Source: Clostridium chauvoei (GTDB lineage: Bacteria; Bacillota; Clostridia; Clostridiales; Clostridiaceae). Taken from it: DNA of 64,000 bases. Location: contig NZ_CP018624.1 of assembly GCF_002327185.1 (NCBI RefSeq), positions 372,001 to 436,000 of the forward strand, read 5' to 3'. This document shows positions 45,647 through 54,996 of this stretch, one piece after another; the stretch's first letter is position 1, and every line of letters begins with the position of its first letter. Made by a program: the position numbers and the translations under genes. The notes beneath the pieces are model-generated. The model did not search any database. It was not told the DNA's origin and saw nothing but the letters and a program-made list of their open reading frames with translations.

Positions 45647-47137
45647 ATGAATATAATTGATAACGATTTACTCTCCATACAAGAATCACGAATTCTTGTT
45701 GAAAATGCTCGAGAAGCTCAAAAAAAGTTAGCAACTTTTTCACAAGAAAAGCTTGATGAAATTGTTGAAAGGATGATTGAAGAGATAGAAAAGCATACTT
45801 ATGAACTTGCGATGATGTCTAGTGATGAAACAGATTACGGAAAATTTGAAGATAAGAATATAAAAAATAACTTCGTTTGTAAGTATCTACGTAATAGACT
45901 AAAGGGTATGAAATGTGTTGGAATAATTAGTGAGGATAAAGAAAATAAAACTATGGATGTAGGAGTACCTATGGGGGTAATAATAGCCTTTTGTCCATCA
46001 ACAAGTCCAGTTTCAACTACAATATACAAAGCTTTAATTGCAATAAAATCAGGAAATGCAATTATATTTTCACCTCATCCAAGAGCAAAAAAAACTATTT
46101 CAAGAACTTTAGATATTTTGATTCGTGCAGCAGAAGGATATGGATTACCAGAAGGTGCACTTACGTATCTTCATAATGTAACAGTTAGTGGAACATTAGA
46201 ATTAATGAATCACAAGGATACTTCACTAATAATAAATACAGGTGTACCAAGTATTTTAAAAGAAGCTTATAAATCAGGAAAGCCTGTAATATATGGTGGT
46301 ACTGGTAATGGACCAGCTTTTATAGAGCGTACTGCGGATATAAGACAAGCTGTTAAAGATATAATTGCTAGTAAAACCTTTGATAATGGGGTTGTTTCAG
46401 CAGCAGAACAGTCAATTGTTGTTGATAGCTGTATTGAGTCAGAAGTAAAAATGGAACTAGAAAAAAATGGTGCATACTTTATGACAGAAGAAGAAGCAAA
46501 TAAGCTTGGCTTACTTTTTTTCCATAGCGATGGAAGTCCAGAACCAGAGGTTGTTGGTAAATCAGCGCAGGAACTAGCAAAAAGAGCTGGCTTTAGTGTA
46601 TCTAATGATACAAAGATTCTTATTTCAAAACAAAAGTATGTTTCACAAAACAATCCGTATTCTAGGGAAAAACTTTGTCCGGTACTTGCGTATTACATTG
46701 AAGATGATTGGATGCATGCTTGTGAAAAGTGTATAGAATTATTGTTAAGTGAAAGGCATGGACATACGTTAGTTATACATTCAAAAGATGAGGAAGTTAT
46801 CCGTCAATTTGCACTTAAAAAACCAGTAGGTAGGGTGTTAGTAAATACACCAGGAGCTTTAGGGAGTATGGGAGCAACAACTAATTTATTTCCTTCAATG
46901 ACTTTAGGTAGTGGATCAGCAGGACAGGGAATGACATCAGATAACGTTTCTCCAAAGAATCTAATATATATAAGAAAAGTTGGATATGGAGTTCGTAAAG
47001 TTGATGAAATAATTAACTTTAAATCAGTAGAAAATAGAGAGCTATCAAAAGAATATGAAGAAAATAAAAACTACAACCTAGAAAATACAGAATTTTTAGA
47101 AAAGATGCTAAAGAAAGTATTAGAAAATTTAAAATAA
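45647..47137 (+). CDS. CoA-acylating aldehyde dehydrogenase homologue with Ser in place of catalytic Cys
   Basis: A 496-residue EutE/PduP-type protein. PSTSPVSTTIYKALIAIKSGNAIIFSPHPRA binds cofactor and GGTGNGPAFIERTADI is conserved. At the active site the sequence is ASKTFDNGVVSAAEQ, so residue 251 is Ser (TCA 46397-46399). The second enzyme in this locus has ASKTFDNGTICASEQ with Cys251. Thiol chemistry should therefore be lost or much altered. The C-terminal helix NTEFLEKMLKKVLENLK looks like an encapsulation peptide. It is intact otherwise and sits directly upstream of cutC. A structural, regulatory or altered catalytic role is inferred. Confidence 0.88.
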   Translation: MNIIDNDLLSIQESRILVENAREAQKKLATFSQEKLDEIVERMIEEIEKHTYELAMMSSDETDYGKFEDKNIKNNFVCKYLRNRLKGMKCVGIISEDKENKTMDVGVPMGVIIAFCPSTSPVSTTIYKALIAIKSGNAIIFSPHPRAKKTISRTLDILIRAAEGYGLPEGALTYLHNVTVSGTLELMNHKDTSLIINTGVPSILKEAYKSGKPVIYGGTGNGPAFIERTADIRQAVKDIIASKTFDNGVVSAAEQSIVVDSCIESEVKMELEKNGAYFMTEEEANKLGLLFFHSDGSPEPEVVGKSAQELAKRAGFSVSNDTKILISKQKYVSQNNPYSREKLCPVLAYYIEDDWMHACEKCIELLLSERHGHTLVIHSKDEEVIRQFALKKPVGRVLVNTPGALGSMGATTNLFPSMTLGSGSAGQGMTSDNVSPKNLIYIRKVGYGVRKVDEIINFKSVENRELSKEYEENKNYNLENTEFLEKMLKKVLENLK

Positions 47138-47181
47138 ATTAGATTTTAATCTAAAATATATAAAGAATGTGAGGTAAGGAT

Positions 47182-49722
47182 TTGGATATTCAAGAGTTTT
47201 CAAATAAATTTAAAGATGCTACTAAAAATATGTCTTCTGAAGAACGTGATTGTTTAATGAAGATGTTTGAAAGTATTTCAAAAGAAATTATAAAAGAAGA
47301 GCCTACAACAACAGTACCTCTAAGTGCTGAAGGAGATAAGATTCCAGATGGAATAACAGAACGTTTAGTAAGATTAAAAGATAATTATTTAAAACAAGTT
47401 CCAACAATAACAACATATCGTGCACGTGCTATTACTAAAATAGCTAAAGAAAATCCAGGTATGCCTAAAATTTTATTACGTGCTAAATGTTTTAAATATT
47501 GCTGTGAAACGGCACCACTAGTAATTCAAGATAATGAATTAATTGTAGGGGCACCTTGTGGATCACCACGTGCAGGAGCTTTTTCACCTGATATAGCATG
47601 GAGATGGATGGTTGATGAAATTGATACTATTGGTACTCGTGCTCAAGATCCATTCTATATTTCAGAAGAAGATAAAAAAATTATGCGTGAAGAACTATTC
47701 CCATATTGGGAAGGTAAATCAGTTGATGAGTATTGTGAAGACCAATATCGTGAAGCTGGTGTTTGGGAACTTTCAGGAGAATCCTTTGTTTCAGATTGTT
47801 CTTATCATGCTATAAATGGTGGGGGAGATTCAAACCCAGGTTATGACGTTATTTTAATGAAAAAGGGTATGTTAGATATTCAACAAGAAGCGAAAGAACA
47901 TCTTTCAAAACTTGATTATGAAAACCCTGAAGATATAGAAAAAATTTATTTCTATAAAGCAGTTATAGATACTACAGAAGGTGTAATGATTTATGCTAAA
48001 CGTTTATCAGAATATGCTGCACAATTAGCTACAAAAGAAACAAATCCTAAGCGTAAAGCTGAGTTGCAAAAAATATCAGAAATTAATGCAAGAGTACCAG
48101 CACATAAGCCAAGTACATTCTGGGAAGCAATTCAAGCTGTTTGGACTATTGAATCTTTATTAGTAGTTGAAGAAAATCAAACAGGTATGTCTATAGGTCG
48201 TGTGGACCAATACATGTATCCATTATATAAAGCAGATATCGAATCAGGAAGAATGAATGATTTTGAAGCATTTGAATTAGCAGGTTGTATGCTTATTAAA
48301 ATGTCTGAAATGATGTGGATTACAAGTGAAGGGGGATCTAAATTCTTCGCAGGATATCAACCATTTGTAAATATGTGTATTGGTGGTGTAACAAGAGATG
48401 GTCGTGATGCTACTAATGATTTAACTTATTTACTTATGGATGCAGTTCGTCACGTTAAAATTTATCAACCATCATTAGCGTGTCGTATTCATAATAAGTC
48501 ACCTCATAAATATCTTAGAAAGATAGTTGATGTAGTTCGTGCAGGAATGGGATTCCCAGCATGTCACTTTGATGATATTCATATAAAAATGATGTTAGCT
48601 AAGGGAGTTTCTATTGAAGATGCAAGAGATTACTGTCTAATGGGATGTGTTGAACCTCAAAAAGCTGGTAGATTATATCAATGGACATCAACTGCATATA
48701 CTCAATGGCCAATATGTATCGAACTTGCCCTTAATAATGGAGCTCCAATTTGGTATGGAAATCAAGTTTGTCCAGACATGGGTAATATAGATAGCTTTAA
48801 AACTTATGAGGAATTTGAAAATGCAGTTAAAGAACAAATTAAGTATATAACTAAGTGGACTAGCGTTGCTACTGTAATTTCACAACGTGTTCATAAAGAC
48901 CTTGCACCAAAACCTTTAATGTCTATTATGTATGAAGGTTGTATGGAAAAAGGTAAGGGTGTTGAATCAGGTGGAGCAATGTATAACTTCGGACCTGGAG
49001 TAATATGGAGTGGATTAGCAACTTATACTGATTCCATGGCAGCTATTAAAAAATTAGTATTTGAAGACAAAAAATATACATTAAGAGAATTAAACGAAGC
49101 TTTAAAAGCTGATTTTGTTGGATATGAAAAACTTAGAAAAGATTGCTTAGAAGCACCTAAGTATGGTAACGATGATGACTATGCAGATTATATTGCAGCT
49201 GATTTAATTAATTTTACTGAGATGGAACATCGTAAATATAAAACATTATATTCAGTTCTTAGTCATGGTACTTTATCAATTTCTAATAATACACCATTTG
49301 GTCAAATAACTGGTGCATCAGCAAATGGTCGTAAAGCATGGATGCCATTATCTGATGGTATAAGTCCATCACAAGGATCAGACTATAAAGGACCTACAGC
49401 AATAATTAAGTCAGTATCTAAAATGGCTTGTGACAATATGAATATTGGTATGGTTCATAACTTTAAACTTATAGCTGGACTTCTTGATACTAAAGAAGGT
49501 GAAGATGGAATTATAACTTTATTACGTAGTGCTTGTGCCCTTGGTCTTGGTGAAGTTCAATTTAATTATTTAGATAATAAAACTCTAATTGAAGCACAAA
49601 AACACCCAGAACAATATCGTGATTTAATTGTCCGTGTTGCAGGATATAGTGCATTCTTCGTTGAGTTATGTAAGGATGTTCAAGATGAAATAATTAGTAG
49701 AACAATGCTAACACATTTCTAA
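47182..49722 (+). CDS. cutC: Choline trimethylamine-lyase (glycyl radical enzyme)
   Basis: CutC cleaves choline to trimethylamine and acetaldehyde by radical chemistry, inside a microcompartment. The 846-residue protein keeps every key residue at the position I recall for the Desulfovibrio alaskensis enzyme. These are Tyr208, Asp216 ([10 protein letters not shown]), Phe395, Cys489 and Glu491 (MGCVEPQ), Thr502, Tyr506 and the radical Gly821 (RVAGYSAFF). Asp216 and the Thr/Tyr set separate CutC from glycerol, propanediol and other dehydratases. The start is TTG 47182 after GAGGTAAGGA. The first 40 residues form helices that may target the shell. cutD follows. Confidence 0.97.
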   Translation: MDIQEFSNKFKDATKNMSSEERDCLMKMFESISKEIIKEEPTTTVPLSAEGDKIPDGITERLVRLKDNYLKQVPTITTYRARAITKIAKENPGMPKILLRAKCFKYCCETAPLVIQDNELIVGAPCGSPRAGAFSPDIAWRWMVDEIDTIGTRAQDPFYISEEDKKIMREELFPYWEGKSVDEYCEDQYREAGVWELSGESFVSDCSYHAINGGGDSNPGYDVILMKKGMLDIQQEAKEHLSKLDYENPEDIEKIYFYKAVIDTTEGVMIYAKRLSEYAAQLATKETNPKRKAELQKISEINARVPAHKPSTFWEAIQAVWTIESLLVVEENQTGMSIGRVDQYMYPLYKADIESGRMNDFEAFELAGCMLIKMSEMMWITSEGGSKFFAGYQPFVNMCIGGVTRDGRDATNDLTYLLMDAVRHVKIYQPSLACRIHNKSPHKYLRKIVDVVRAGMGFPACHFDDIHIKMMLAKGVSIEDARDYCLMGCVEPQKAGRLYQWTSTAYTQWPICIELALNNGAPIWYGNQVCPDMGNIDSFKTYEEFENAVKEQIKYITKWTSVATVISQRVHKDLAPKPLMSIMYEGCMEKGKGVESGGAMYNFGPGVIWSGLATYTDSMAAIKKLVFEDKKYTLRELNEALKADFVGYEKLRKDCLEAPKYGNDDDYADYIAADLINFTEMEHRKYKTLYSVLSHGTLSISNNTPFGQITGASANGRKAWMPLSDGISPSQGSDYKGPTAIIKSVSKMACDNMNIGMVHNFKLIAGLLDTKEGEDGIITLLRSACALGLGEVQFNYLDNKTLIEAQKHPEQYRDLIVRVAGYSAFFVELCKDVQDEIISRTMLTHF

Positions 49723-49779
49723 AATATAAGAATTATCTTGGAAATTTAGAGTAATAAAATAGACTGGAGATTGAATAGT

Positions 49780-50733
49780 ATGAGAAATAAAAACTTAGGT
49801 ATAATCGAACGAAAAGCAACAATTTTCAATGTTCAAAAATACAATATGTACGATGGGCCAGGAGTAAGAACTCTAATATTTTTTCAAGGTTGTCCATTAC
49901 GTTGTAAATGGTGTGCTAATCCAGAAGGCATGATAAAGAAATCTAGAGTTATGTTTAAAAGCAATTTATGTGTTGATTGTGGTGCTTGCGTTTCTGTTTG
50001 TCCAGTTGGAATACATACTATTTCCAATGACAGCCTAAAGCATGAGGTAAATCGTAATATTGATTGTACTGGATGTGGAAAATGTGTTGATGCTTGTTTA
50101 AAATCAGCTTTATCTATAGTAGGAGAAGTAAAGACTATTTCTGAGATTTTAGAAATTATTGAAGAAGATAGAGCATTTTATGAAGTTTCAGGTGGTGGAG
50201 TTACCTTAGGTGGTGGTGAAGTTTTAATGCAACCAGAAGCTGCTTGTAGTTTACTTATGGCATGCAAACAGGAAGGTATAAACACTGCAATTGAAACTTG
50301 TGGATATGCAAAAAAAGAGACAATATTAAAAGTTGCTGAGTTTACAGATTTATTTCTATTTGATATAAAGCATATTAATTCAGATAAGCATTTCCAATTA
50401 ACAGGAGTAAGAAATGAACAGATATTAGAAAATCTAAAGGAAGTTCTTCGTCATAAATACAATGTTAAGATTAGAATGCCTTTATTAAAGGGAGTAAATG
50501 ATTGTAAAGAAGATATTGAAAATACTATGGAATTTTTAATTCCCTTTAAAGATTATAAAAACTTTAAAGGAATAGATTTACTTCCTTATCATAAGATGGG
50601 GGTAAATAAATACAATCAATTAGGAATTGATTATCCAATTAAAGGAGATCCAAGCTTGAGCAATGAAGATTTAGATAAAATTGAAAGTTGGATTAAAAAA
50701 TACGATTTGCCTGTTCAAGTGATTCGTCACTAA
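49780..50733 (+). CDS. cutD: Choline TMA-lyase activating enzyme (radical SAM)
   Basis: CutD uses S-adenosylmethionine and a [4Fe-4S] cluster to make the glycyl radical on CutC. The 317-residue protein has the activase motif GCPLRCKWCAN (CxxxCxxC). Two ferredoxin-like clusters follow (CVDCGACVSVCP and CTGCGKCVDACL), as in other glycyl-radical activases. GGGVTLGGGEVLMQ binds SAM. ATG 49780 lies 9 bases after GGAGA; TTG 49771 overlaps that site. It is 57 bases downstream of cutC. Confidence 0.95.
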   Translation: MRNKNLGIIERKATIFNVQKYNMYDGPGVRTLIFFQGCPLRCKWCANPEGMIKKSRVMFKSNLCVDCGACVSVCPVGIHTISNDSLKHEVNRNIDCTGCGKCVDACLKSALSIVGEVKTISEILEIIEEDRAFYEVSGGGVTLGGGEVLMQPEAACSLLMACKQEGINTAIETCGYAKKETILKVAEFTDLFLFDIKHINSDKHFQLTGVRNEQILENLKEVLRHKYNVKIRMPLLKGVNDCKEDIENTMEFLIPFKDYKNFKGIDLLPYHKMGVNKYNQLGIDYPIKGDPSLSNEDLDKIESWIKKYDLPVQVIRH

Positions 50734-50769
50734 ACAATTTCAAATAAATAAAAATGGAAGGTAAGGTTT

Positions 50770-51123
50770 ATGGGAGAAATTTTTGAAAGAAATATGCAGC
50801 GTGTTATACAGGAATCAGTACCAGGTAAGCAGATTACAATAGCTCATGTTATTGCCTCACCTATGCCAGATATATATGAAAGATTAGGAATTGATGAAAA
50901 AGGAGCTATAGGAATTTTAACATTAACACCTTATGAAACTGCTATTATTGCAGCTGATATTGCAACAAAAGTTGCTGATGTTGAAATAGGTTTCTTAGAT
51001 CGTTTTACCGGATCTTTAGTTATAAATGGTGATGTACAAAGTGTTGAAACTGCTCTTAGTGCTGTAAATGATACGTTTAGTAATTTACTTGGATTTACAA
51101 CTGCTCCCATTACAAGAACATGA
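50770..51123 (+). CDS. eutS: EutS/PduU-type circularly permuted BMC-H shell protein
   Basis: A 117-residue shell protein: [21 protein letters not shown], then [44 protein letters not shown]. The BMC domain is permuted as in EutS and PduU, with an N-terminal beta-barrel segment over the pore. It overlaps the eutP-like gene by four bases (ATGA), so both are coupled. Confidence 0.92.
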   Translation: MGEIFERNMQRVIQESVPGKQITIAHVIASPMPDIYERLGIDEKGAIGILTLTPYETAIIAADIATKVADVEIGFLDRFTGSLVINGDVQSVETALSAVNDTFSNLLGFTTAPITRT

Positions 51124-51560
51124 GAAAGAAGAGAATTATGGTAATAGGACCTTCAAGGTGTGGCAAAACTACATTAGTAAATGAATTAAATAATTATCAC
51201 GGTGAATTAAGAAGGACACAAGATATGATTTATGGTGAAAATACTATTGATGTACCAGGATCATATATAGAAAATTCTTGGATGTATAAACATATAATTG
51301 CAGCAGCTCAAGATGCTTCTCATGTATTAATTTTAGTTGATCAATCTAAATGTACAGATGTATATTCTCATGGATTTGCAAAATCTTTTAGATGTCCTGT
51401 GATAGGTGTAATAACTAAATGTGATTTAATGCCAGAGAATGAGGAAAATTGCTTAAGGCAATTAAAAATGATAGGAGTTTCAGAACCATATTTTCATATT
51501 AGCTTTTCCAATAGAAATGGCATTGATGCTTTGAAAAAATATTTATTTGAAACAAGGTAA
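51120..51560 (+). CDS. eutP: EutP/PduV-type GTPase
   Basis: A 146-residue small P-loop GTPase with Walker A GPSRCGKT (residues 8-15), a G3-like DVPGSYIE and G4 TKCD (in GVITKCDLM). EutP/PduV proteins occur in most eut and pdu loci. Reported roles include shell positioning and, for some EutP, acetate kinase-like activity. Its start overlaps the upstream shell gene. Confidence 0.88.
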   Translation: MRKKRIMVIGPSRCGKTTLVNELNNYHGELRRTQDMIYGENTIDVPGSYIENSWMYKHIIAAAQDASHVLILVDQSKCTDVYSHGFAKSFRCPVIGVITKCDLMPENEENCLRQLKMIGVSEPYFHISFSNRNGIDALKKYLFETR

Positions 51561-51573
51561 TGTAAAGGGGGCA

Positions 51574-52248
51574 ATGATGAAATTTATTACTGAAGAGTAT
51601 TTAAGAGATTTGTATAAGAAAGAACCTTTTAGTACCTATGAATTAAATCAGGGAGAACGTCTTACACCAGGAGGAAAACAATATCTTTCTGATAGAGGTA
51701 TAAAAATGTTAGATGAGGTTTCATACAATAATAAAAAAATTTCTGAAGTAAAGCAATCAAAAACATTGCCAGTAGGAAATAAAAATAGTAAGAAGAAACT
51801 TTATTACAAATTAAAATCTATAGAGGCGTTATTCCTTATAACAAGCAGTGATATTTTAAAAGAAGATATTGCTCTAGCTCAAAGCATTATTACTTTAAGA
51901 AAAAATATTACAAATATCAGAAAATTTATAGAAGGAAAAGGGGAAATAGAGAGTCTTAGTTGTCAATATTGTACTGGAATAAATGAAACTAATTTTTACG
52001 ATGACATTGATGACTGCTTTGAAATTACAGAATTCTTTATGCAACTTGAAAGAAGCAAAGAGATTCTAAAATTACATGCACTTCGTTGTAGTGTCCATGA
52101 ATTAAAACCGTATGTTACTGAGGTGTATGAAAATGAAGAAAATAATTTAGGGAATGAAGTTATTAAAAATATTAATTCAATTATTAATTCATTATCCCAA
52201 ATGATTTGTTCAATTATTGGAGGAAAAAGATGTCAGAGAAAAAATTAA
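51574..52248 (+). CDS. eutT: EutT-like cobalamin adenosyltransferase-family protein
   Basis: A 224-residue protein whose first 45 residues (KFITEEYLRDLYKKEPFSTYELNQGERLTPGGKQYLSDRGI) match the EutT start. The rest is helical, with SCQYC and LERSKEILKLHALRCSVHELKP, a plausible adenosyltransferase-like bundle. AAAGGGGG fixes ATG 51574 (or 51577). CutC needs no B12, so either the protein is a repurposed relative or it has another cofactor role. The EutT metal motif HX11CCX2C is not clearly intact. The end overlaps eutJ by 19 bases. Confidence 0.72.
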   Translation: MMKFITEEYLRDLYKKEPFSTYELNQGERLTPGGKQYLSDRGIKMLDEVSYNNKKISEVKQSKTLPVGNKNSKKKLYYKLKSIEALFLITSSDILKEDIALAQSIITLRKNITNIRKFIEGKGEIESLSCQYCTGINETNFYDDIDDCFEITEFFMQLERSKEILKLHALRCSVHELKPYVTEVYENEENNLGNEVIKNINSIINSLSQMICSIIGGKRCQRKN

Positions 52249-53075
52249 CTTTTGAATATTGTGATAAGCTTGTTCAAGATTTTGAAGAAGTTATAGATAA
52301 AACAATTAAGAAAAAATCATCAACTTATTATACAGGAGTTGATTTAGGAACTGCATGTATAGTATTAGCAGTTTTAGATGAAAACTATGAACCTGTTGCA
52401 GGAGCTTATAGATATGCAGATGTAGTTAGAGACGGTATGATTGTTGACTATATTGGAGCAGTAAAGATTGTAAGAGAATTAAAACAAGAAATTGAAGAAA
52501 AGTTAGGTGAAGAGCTAATTTATGCAGCAGCAGCAATACCACCAGGAACTGATGCTCTAGATTCAGGAGCTATTAAAAATGTAGTACAAGCAGCTGGATT
52601 TGAGCTTACTAGTATATTAGATGAACCTACTGCAGCCAATGCAGTACTTAAAATTGAAAATGGAGCAGTTGTAGATATAGGTGGTGGAACAACAGGTATT
52701 TCCATATTGAAAAATGGAAAGGTTGTATATGTAGCAGATGAACCAACGGGAGGAACTCATTTTTCATTAGTTATTTCAGGAGCTTATGGTATGTCTTTTA
52801 AAGAAGCAGATGTATTTAAAAGAGATGAAATAAATCATAAAGAATTACTTCCAGTGTTAAAACCTGTAGTTGAAAAAGTTTCATCTATTATTAATCAACA
52901 TATAAAGGGACACGATGTTAAAGAAATTTCTTTAGTAGGTGGAACTTGTTGCTTAACAGGAATAGAAGAAATTATTGAGAAGCAAACAGGAATATATACA
53001 CATAAACCTAAGAATCCAATGTTTGTTACACCATTAGGAATAGCTCTTAGTTGCACAAAAGAAATTATTGAATAA
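52230..53075 (+). CDS. eutJ: EutJ-like chaperone/ATPase
   Basis: A 281-residue Hsp70/actin-fold protein. TGVDLGTACIVLAVLD is the phosphate-1 loop, DIGGGTTGISIL is phosphate-2 and LVGGTCCLTGIEE lies near the adenosine site. EutJ proteins are presumed to help fold or reactivate compartment enzymes. ATG 52230 follows GGAGG by 6 bases; an earlier in-frame ATG at 52206 lacks a site and would overlap the upstream gene more deeply. Confidence 0.88.
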   Translation: MSEKKLTFEYCDKLVQDFEEVIDKTIKKKSSTYYTGVDLGTACIVLAVLDENYEPVAGAYRYADVVRDGMIVDYIGAVKIVRELKQEIEEKLGEELIYAAAAIPPGTDALDSGAIKNVVQAAGFELTSILDEPTAANAVLKIENGAVVDIGGGTTGISILKNGKVVYVADEPTGGTHFSLVISGAYGMSFKEADVFKRDEINHKELLPVLKPVVEKVSSIINQHIKGHDVKEISLVGGTCCLTGIEEIIEKQTGIYTHKPKNPMFVTPLGIALSCTKEIIE

Positions 53076-53089
53076 GAGGAGTGATAAAT

Positions 53090-53392
53090 ATGGAATTTAG
53101 AATTATAAAGTCACCCTCTGAAGGTACTATAGATATCTTAAGAAGACGTATGGGAAATAACTGTAAAACAGATTTAAATATTGCTGATGCAGTTGGTCTT
53201 GTCCAAAGAAGAATGATAGAAATGATTTATGCAGCTGATATAGCAGAAAAAGCTGTTGGAGTAACAGTTGAAGATATAAGAGGAAGTTGTCCTCAAAATA
53301 TGATTTTAATTGCTATTTTTGGAGATACAGCTTCTGTAGAATCAGCAATTAATGAAATTAAAATGAAGATGGAAGAGGGAAAAGCATTATGA
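53090..53392 (+). CDS. Atypical BMC-domain shell protein
   Basis: A 100-residue protein: EFRIIKSPSEGTIDILRRRMG, then ADAVGLVQRRMIEMIYAADIAEKAVGVTVEDIRGSCPQNMILIAIFGDTASVESAI. The second part follows the BMC pattern loosely; the N-terminal 30 residues are extra, so the domain may be permuted like EutS. It lacks the small-residue pore loop of normal BMC-H. ATG 53090 is placed after AAGAGGA. Its stop overlaps the next start by four bases. Confidence 0.75.
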   Translation: MEFRIIKSPSEGTIDILRRRMGNNCKTDLNIADAVGLVQRRMIEMIYAADIAEKAVGVTVEDIRGSCPQNMILIAIFGDTASVESAINEIKMKMEEGKAL

Positions 53393-53649
53393 TAACAGCA
53401 AAACTGATTGGTAATGTGTGGGCAACTAGAAAAGCAGAATCTCTTAGTGGATTTAAGCTTATGCTAGCTGAGGAATTTGGTGGAATTAATGAAGGAAGAA
53501 GATTGATAGTAGTAGATACTATTAGTGCAGGGATAGGGGATAGAGTAATTATATGTACTGGTTCCTCTGCTCGTAGAATGTTAGAAGATGATAATATTCC
53601 AGTTGATGCAGTTATTATAGGCATTATTGATGAAGATTGTAATTTATAA
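53389..53649 (+). CDS. eutN: BMC-P pentameric vertex protein (EutN/CcmL family)
   Basis: An 86-residue protein starting MITAKLIGNVWATRKAESLSGFKLMLAEE, with GIGDRVIICTGSSARRML. This is the EutN/CcmL/PduN pentamer that closes shell vertices. It overlaps the preceding gene by four bases. It is the only pentamer gene in the locus. Confidence 0.93.
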   Translation: MITAKLIGNVWATRKAESLSGFKLMLAEEFGGINEGRRLIVVDTISAGIGDRVIICTGSSARRMLEDDNIPVDAVIIGIIDEDCNL

Positions 53650-53666
53650 TTTTAGGAGGTATAACA

Positions 53667-54995
53667 ATGAGCCTTTTAGATAAAGTAAAGGATGCAGGCG
53701 TTATTGGTGCTGGTGGAGCAGGGTTTCCAACTCATGTTAAATTAGCAGCAAAAGCAGAATATATACTTCTAAATGGAGCAGAATGTGAGCCGCTTTTAAG
53801 AGTTGATCAACAGTTGATGGAGATTTTCCCAGATGAAATAATTAAAGGCTTTGAAGCAGCTAGAAAGCTAGTTGAAGCAAAGAAAGGAATTATAGGAATA
53901 AAGGGAAAACATAAAAAAGTAATTTCTATTTTAAAAGATAGAATTATAAGTTTACAACTAGGAGATTTAATTGAGGTAAAAGAACTTCCAGATATTTATC
54001 CAGCAGGTGACGAACAAGTTCTTGTTTATGAACTTACAGGAAGGATTGTTCCGGAAGTCGGCATTCCGATTCAGGTTGGTTGTGTAGTTGTTAATAGTGA
54101 AACAGCATTAAATATTTATAATGCGTCTTTAGGGAAACCAGTTATAGAAAAATATATCACTATTTCAGGTGATGTTCCAAAGCCTATAACTGTAAAAGTA
54201 CCAGTTGGAACAAAGACTATAGATGTACTAAAGCTTAGTGGTATAAAAGATTTTAGTGATTATGCAGTTATTGATGGTGGACCAATGATGGGACCTGTAA
54301 TGAAAAATTTAGATGGATATATAACTAAAAAAAATAAGGGCTTCATAATACTTAGAAAAGATCACTCATTAATACGTAAAAAATCTGTTAAAATGAGCCA
54401 AGCTAAAAGAATAAATAGATCAGCTTGTGAACAATGTAGAATGTGTACAGATATGTGCCCACGTTACTTATTAGGTCATAATACTCAACCACATAAGATG
54501 ATGAGAGCTATAGCGTACAATATGGATAATATGGAAGAACAAAAAATATCTCAACTATGTTGTCAGTGTAATTTATGTGAATTATTTTCATGTCCAGCAG
54601 GACTATATCCTAAAACTGCTAATTTATATTTTAAGCAAAAACTTGCTGAAAAAAATATTAAATATAAGCCAGTAAAAGATAAATTTGAAGCAAGACAAGC
54701 TCGCGAATATAGATTAGTTCCAAGTAAAAGACTTATTTATAGGTTAGGATTAAGAGATTTTGATAAACAAGCTCCTTTAACAGATGTCCTAGTAGAACCT
54801 GATACAGTTTGTATTTTAAAGCAACAACATGTAGGAGCTCCTGCTGTTTGTAGTGTGAATATAGGAGATCATGTTCAAGCTGGAGATTTAATAGGAAAAA
54901 TTAAAGAAGGCAGCTTAGGTGCAAATATTCATGCAAGTATTTCAGGAACTATTACAGACATTGGAAATGAATTTATAACCATAAGGAGGGATTAA
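53667..54995 (+). CDS. pduS: PduS-like flavin/Fe-S electron-transfer protein (RnfC family)
   Basis: A 442-residue RnfC-type protein. The N-terminal NADH/FMN part begins DAGVIGAGGAGFPTHVKLA, followed by NGAECEPLLRVDQQLM. Two Fe-S motifs are visible: CEQCRMCTDMCPR and CCQCNLCELFSC-P. A C-terminal biotinyl-like sandwich ends the protein (GAPAVCSVNIGDHVQAGDLIGKI). PduS reduces cobalamin in the pdu system. In this B12-free locus it more likely moves electrons across the shell with the PduT-like protein next to it. TTAGGAGGT precedes the ATG. Confidence 0.9.
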   Translation: MSLLDKVKDAGVIGAGGAGFPTHVKLAAKAEYILLNGAECEPLLRVDQQLMEIFPDEIIKGFEAARKLVEAKKGIIGIKGKHKKVISILKDRIISLQLGDLIEVKELPDIYPAGDEQVLVYELTGRIVPEVGIPIQVGCVVVNSETALNIYNASLGKPVIEKYITISGDVPKPITVKVPVGTKTIDVLKLSGIKDFSDYAVIDGGPMMGPVMKNLDGYITKKNKGFIILRKDHSLIRKKSVKMSQAKRINRSACEQCRMCTDMCPRYLLGHNTQPHKMMRAIAYNMDNMEEQKISQLCCQCNLCELFSCPAGLYPKTANLYFKQKLAEKNIKYKPVKDKFEARQAREYRLVPSKRLIYRLGLRDFDKQAPLTDVLVEPDTVCILKQQHVGAPAVCSVNIGDHVQAGDLIGKIKEGSLGANIHASISGTITDIGNEFITIRRD

Positions 54996-54996
54996 T

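Noticed and set aside
46267-46653. A 128-codon minus-strand open frame within the first aldehyde dehydrogenase
   Set aside because: Fully antisense to the conserved catalytic domain; no recognisable features.
47182-49722. Glycerol or propanediol dehydratase, or pyruvate formate-lyase, as identity of the glycyl radical enzyme
   Set aside because: The Asp216, Thr502 and Tyr506 choline-site residues are present, pyruvate formate-lyase's double Cys is not, and the shell locus is of cut type.
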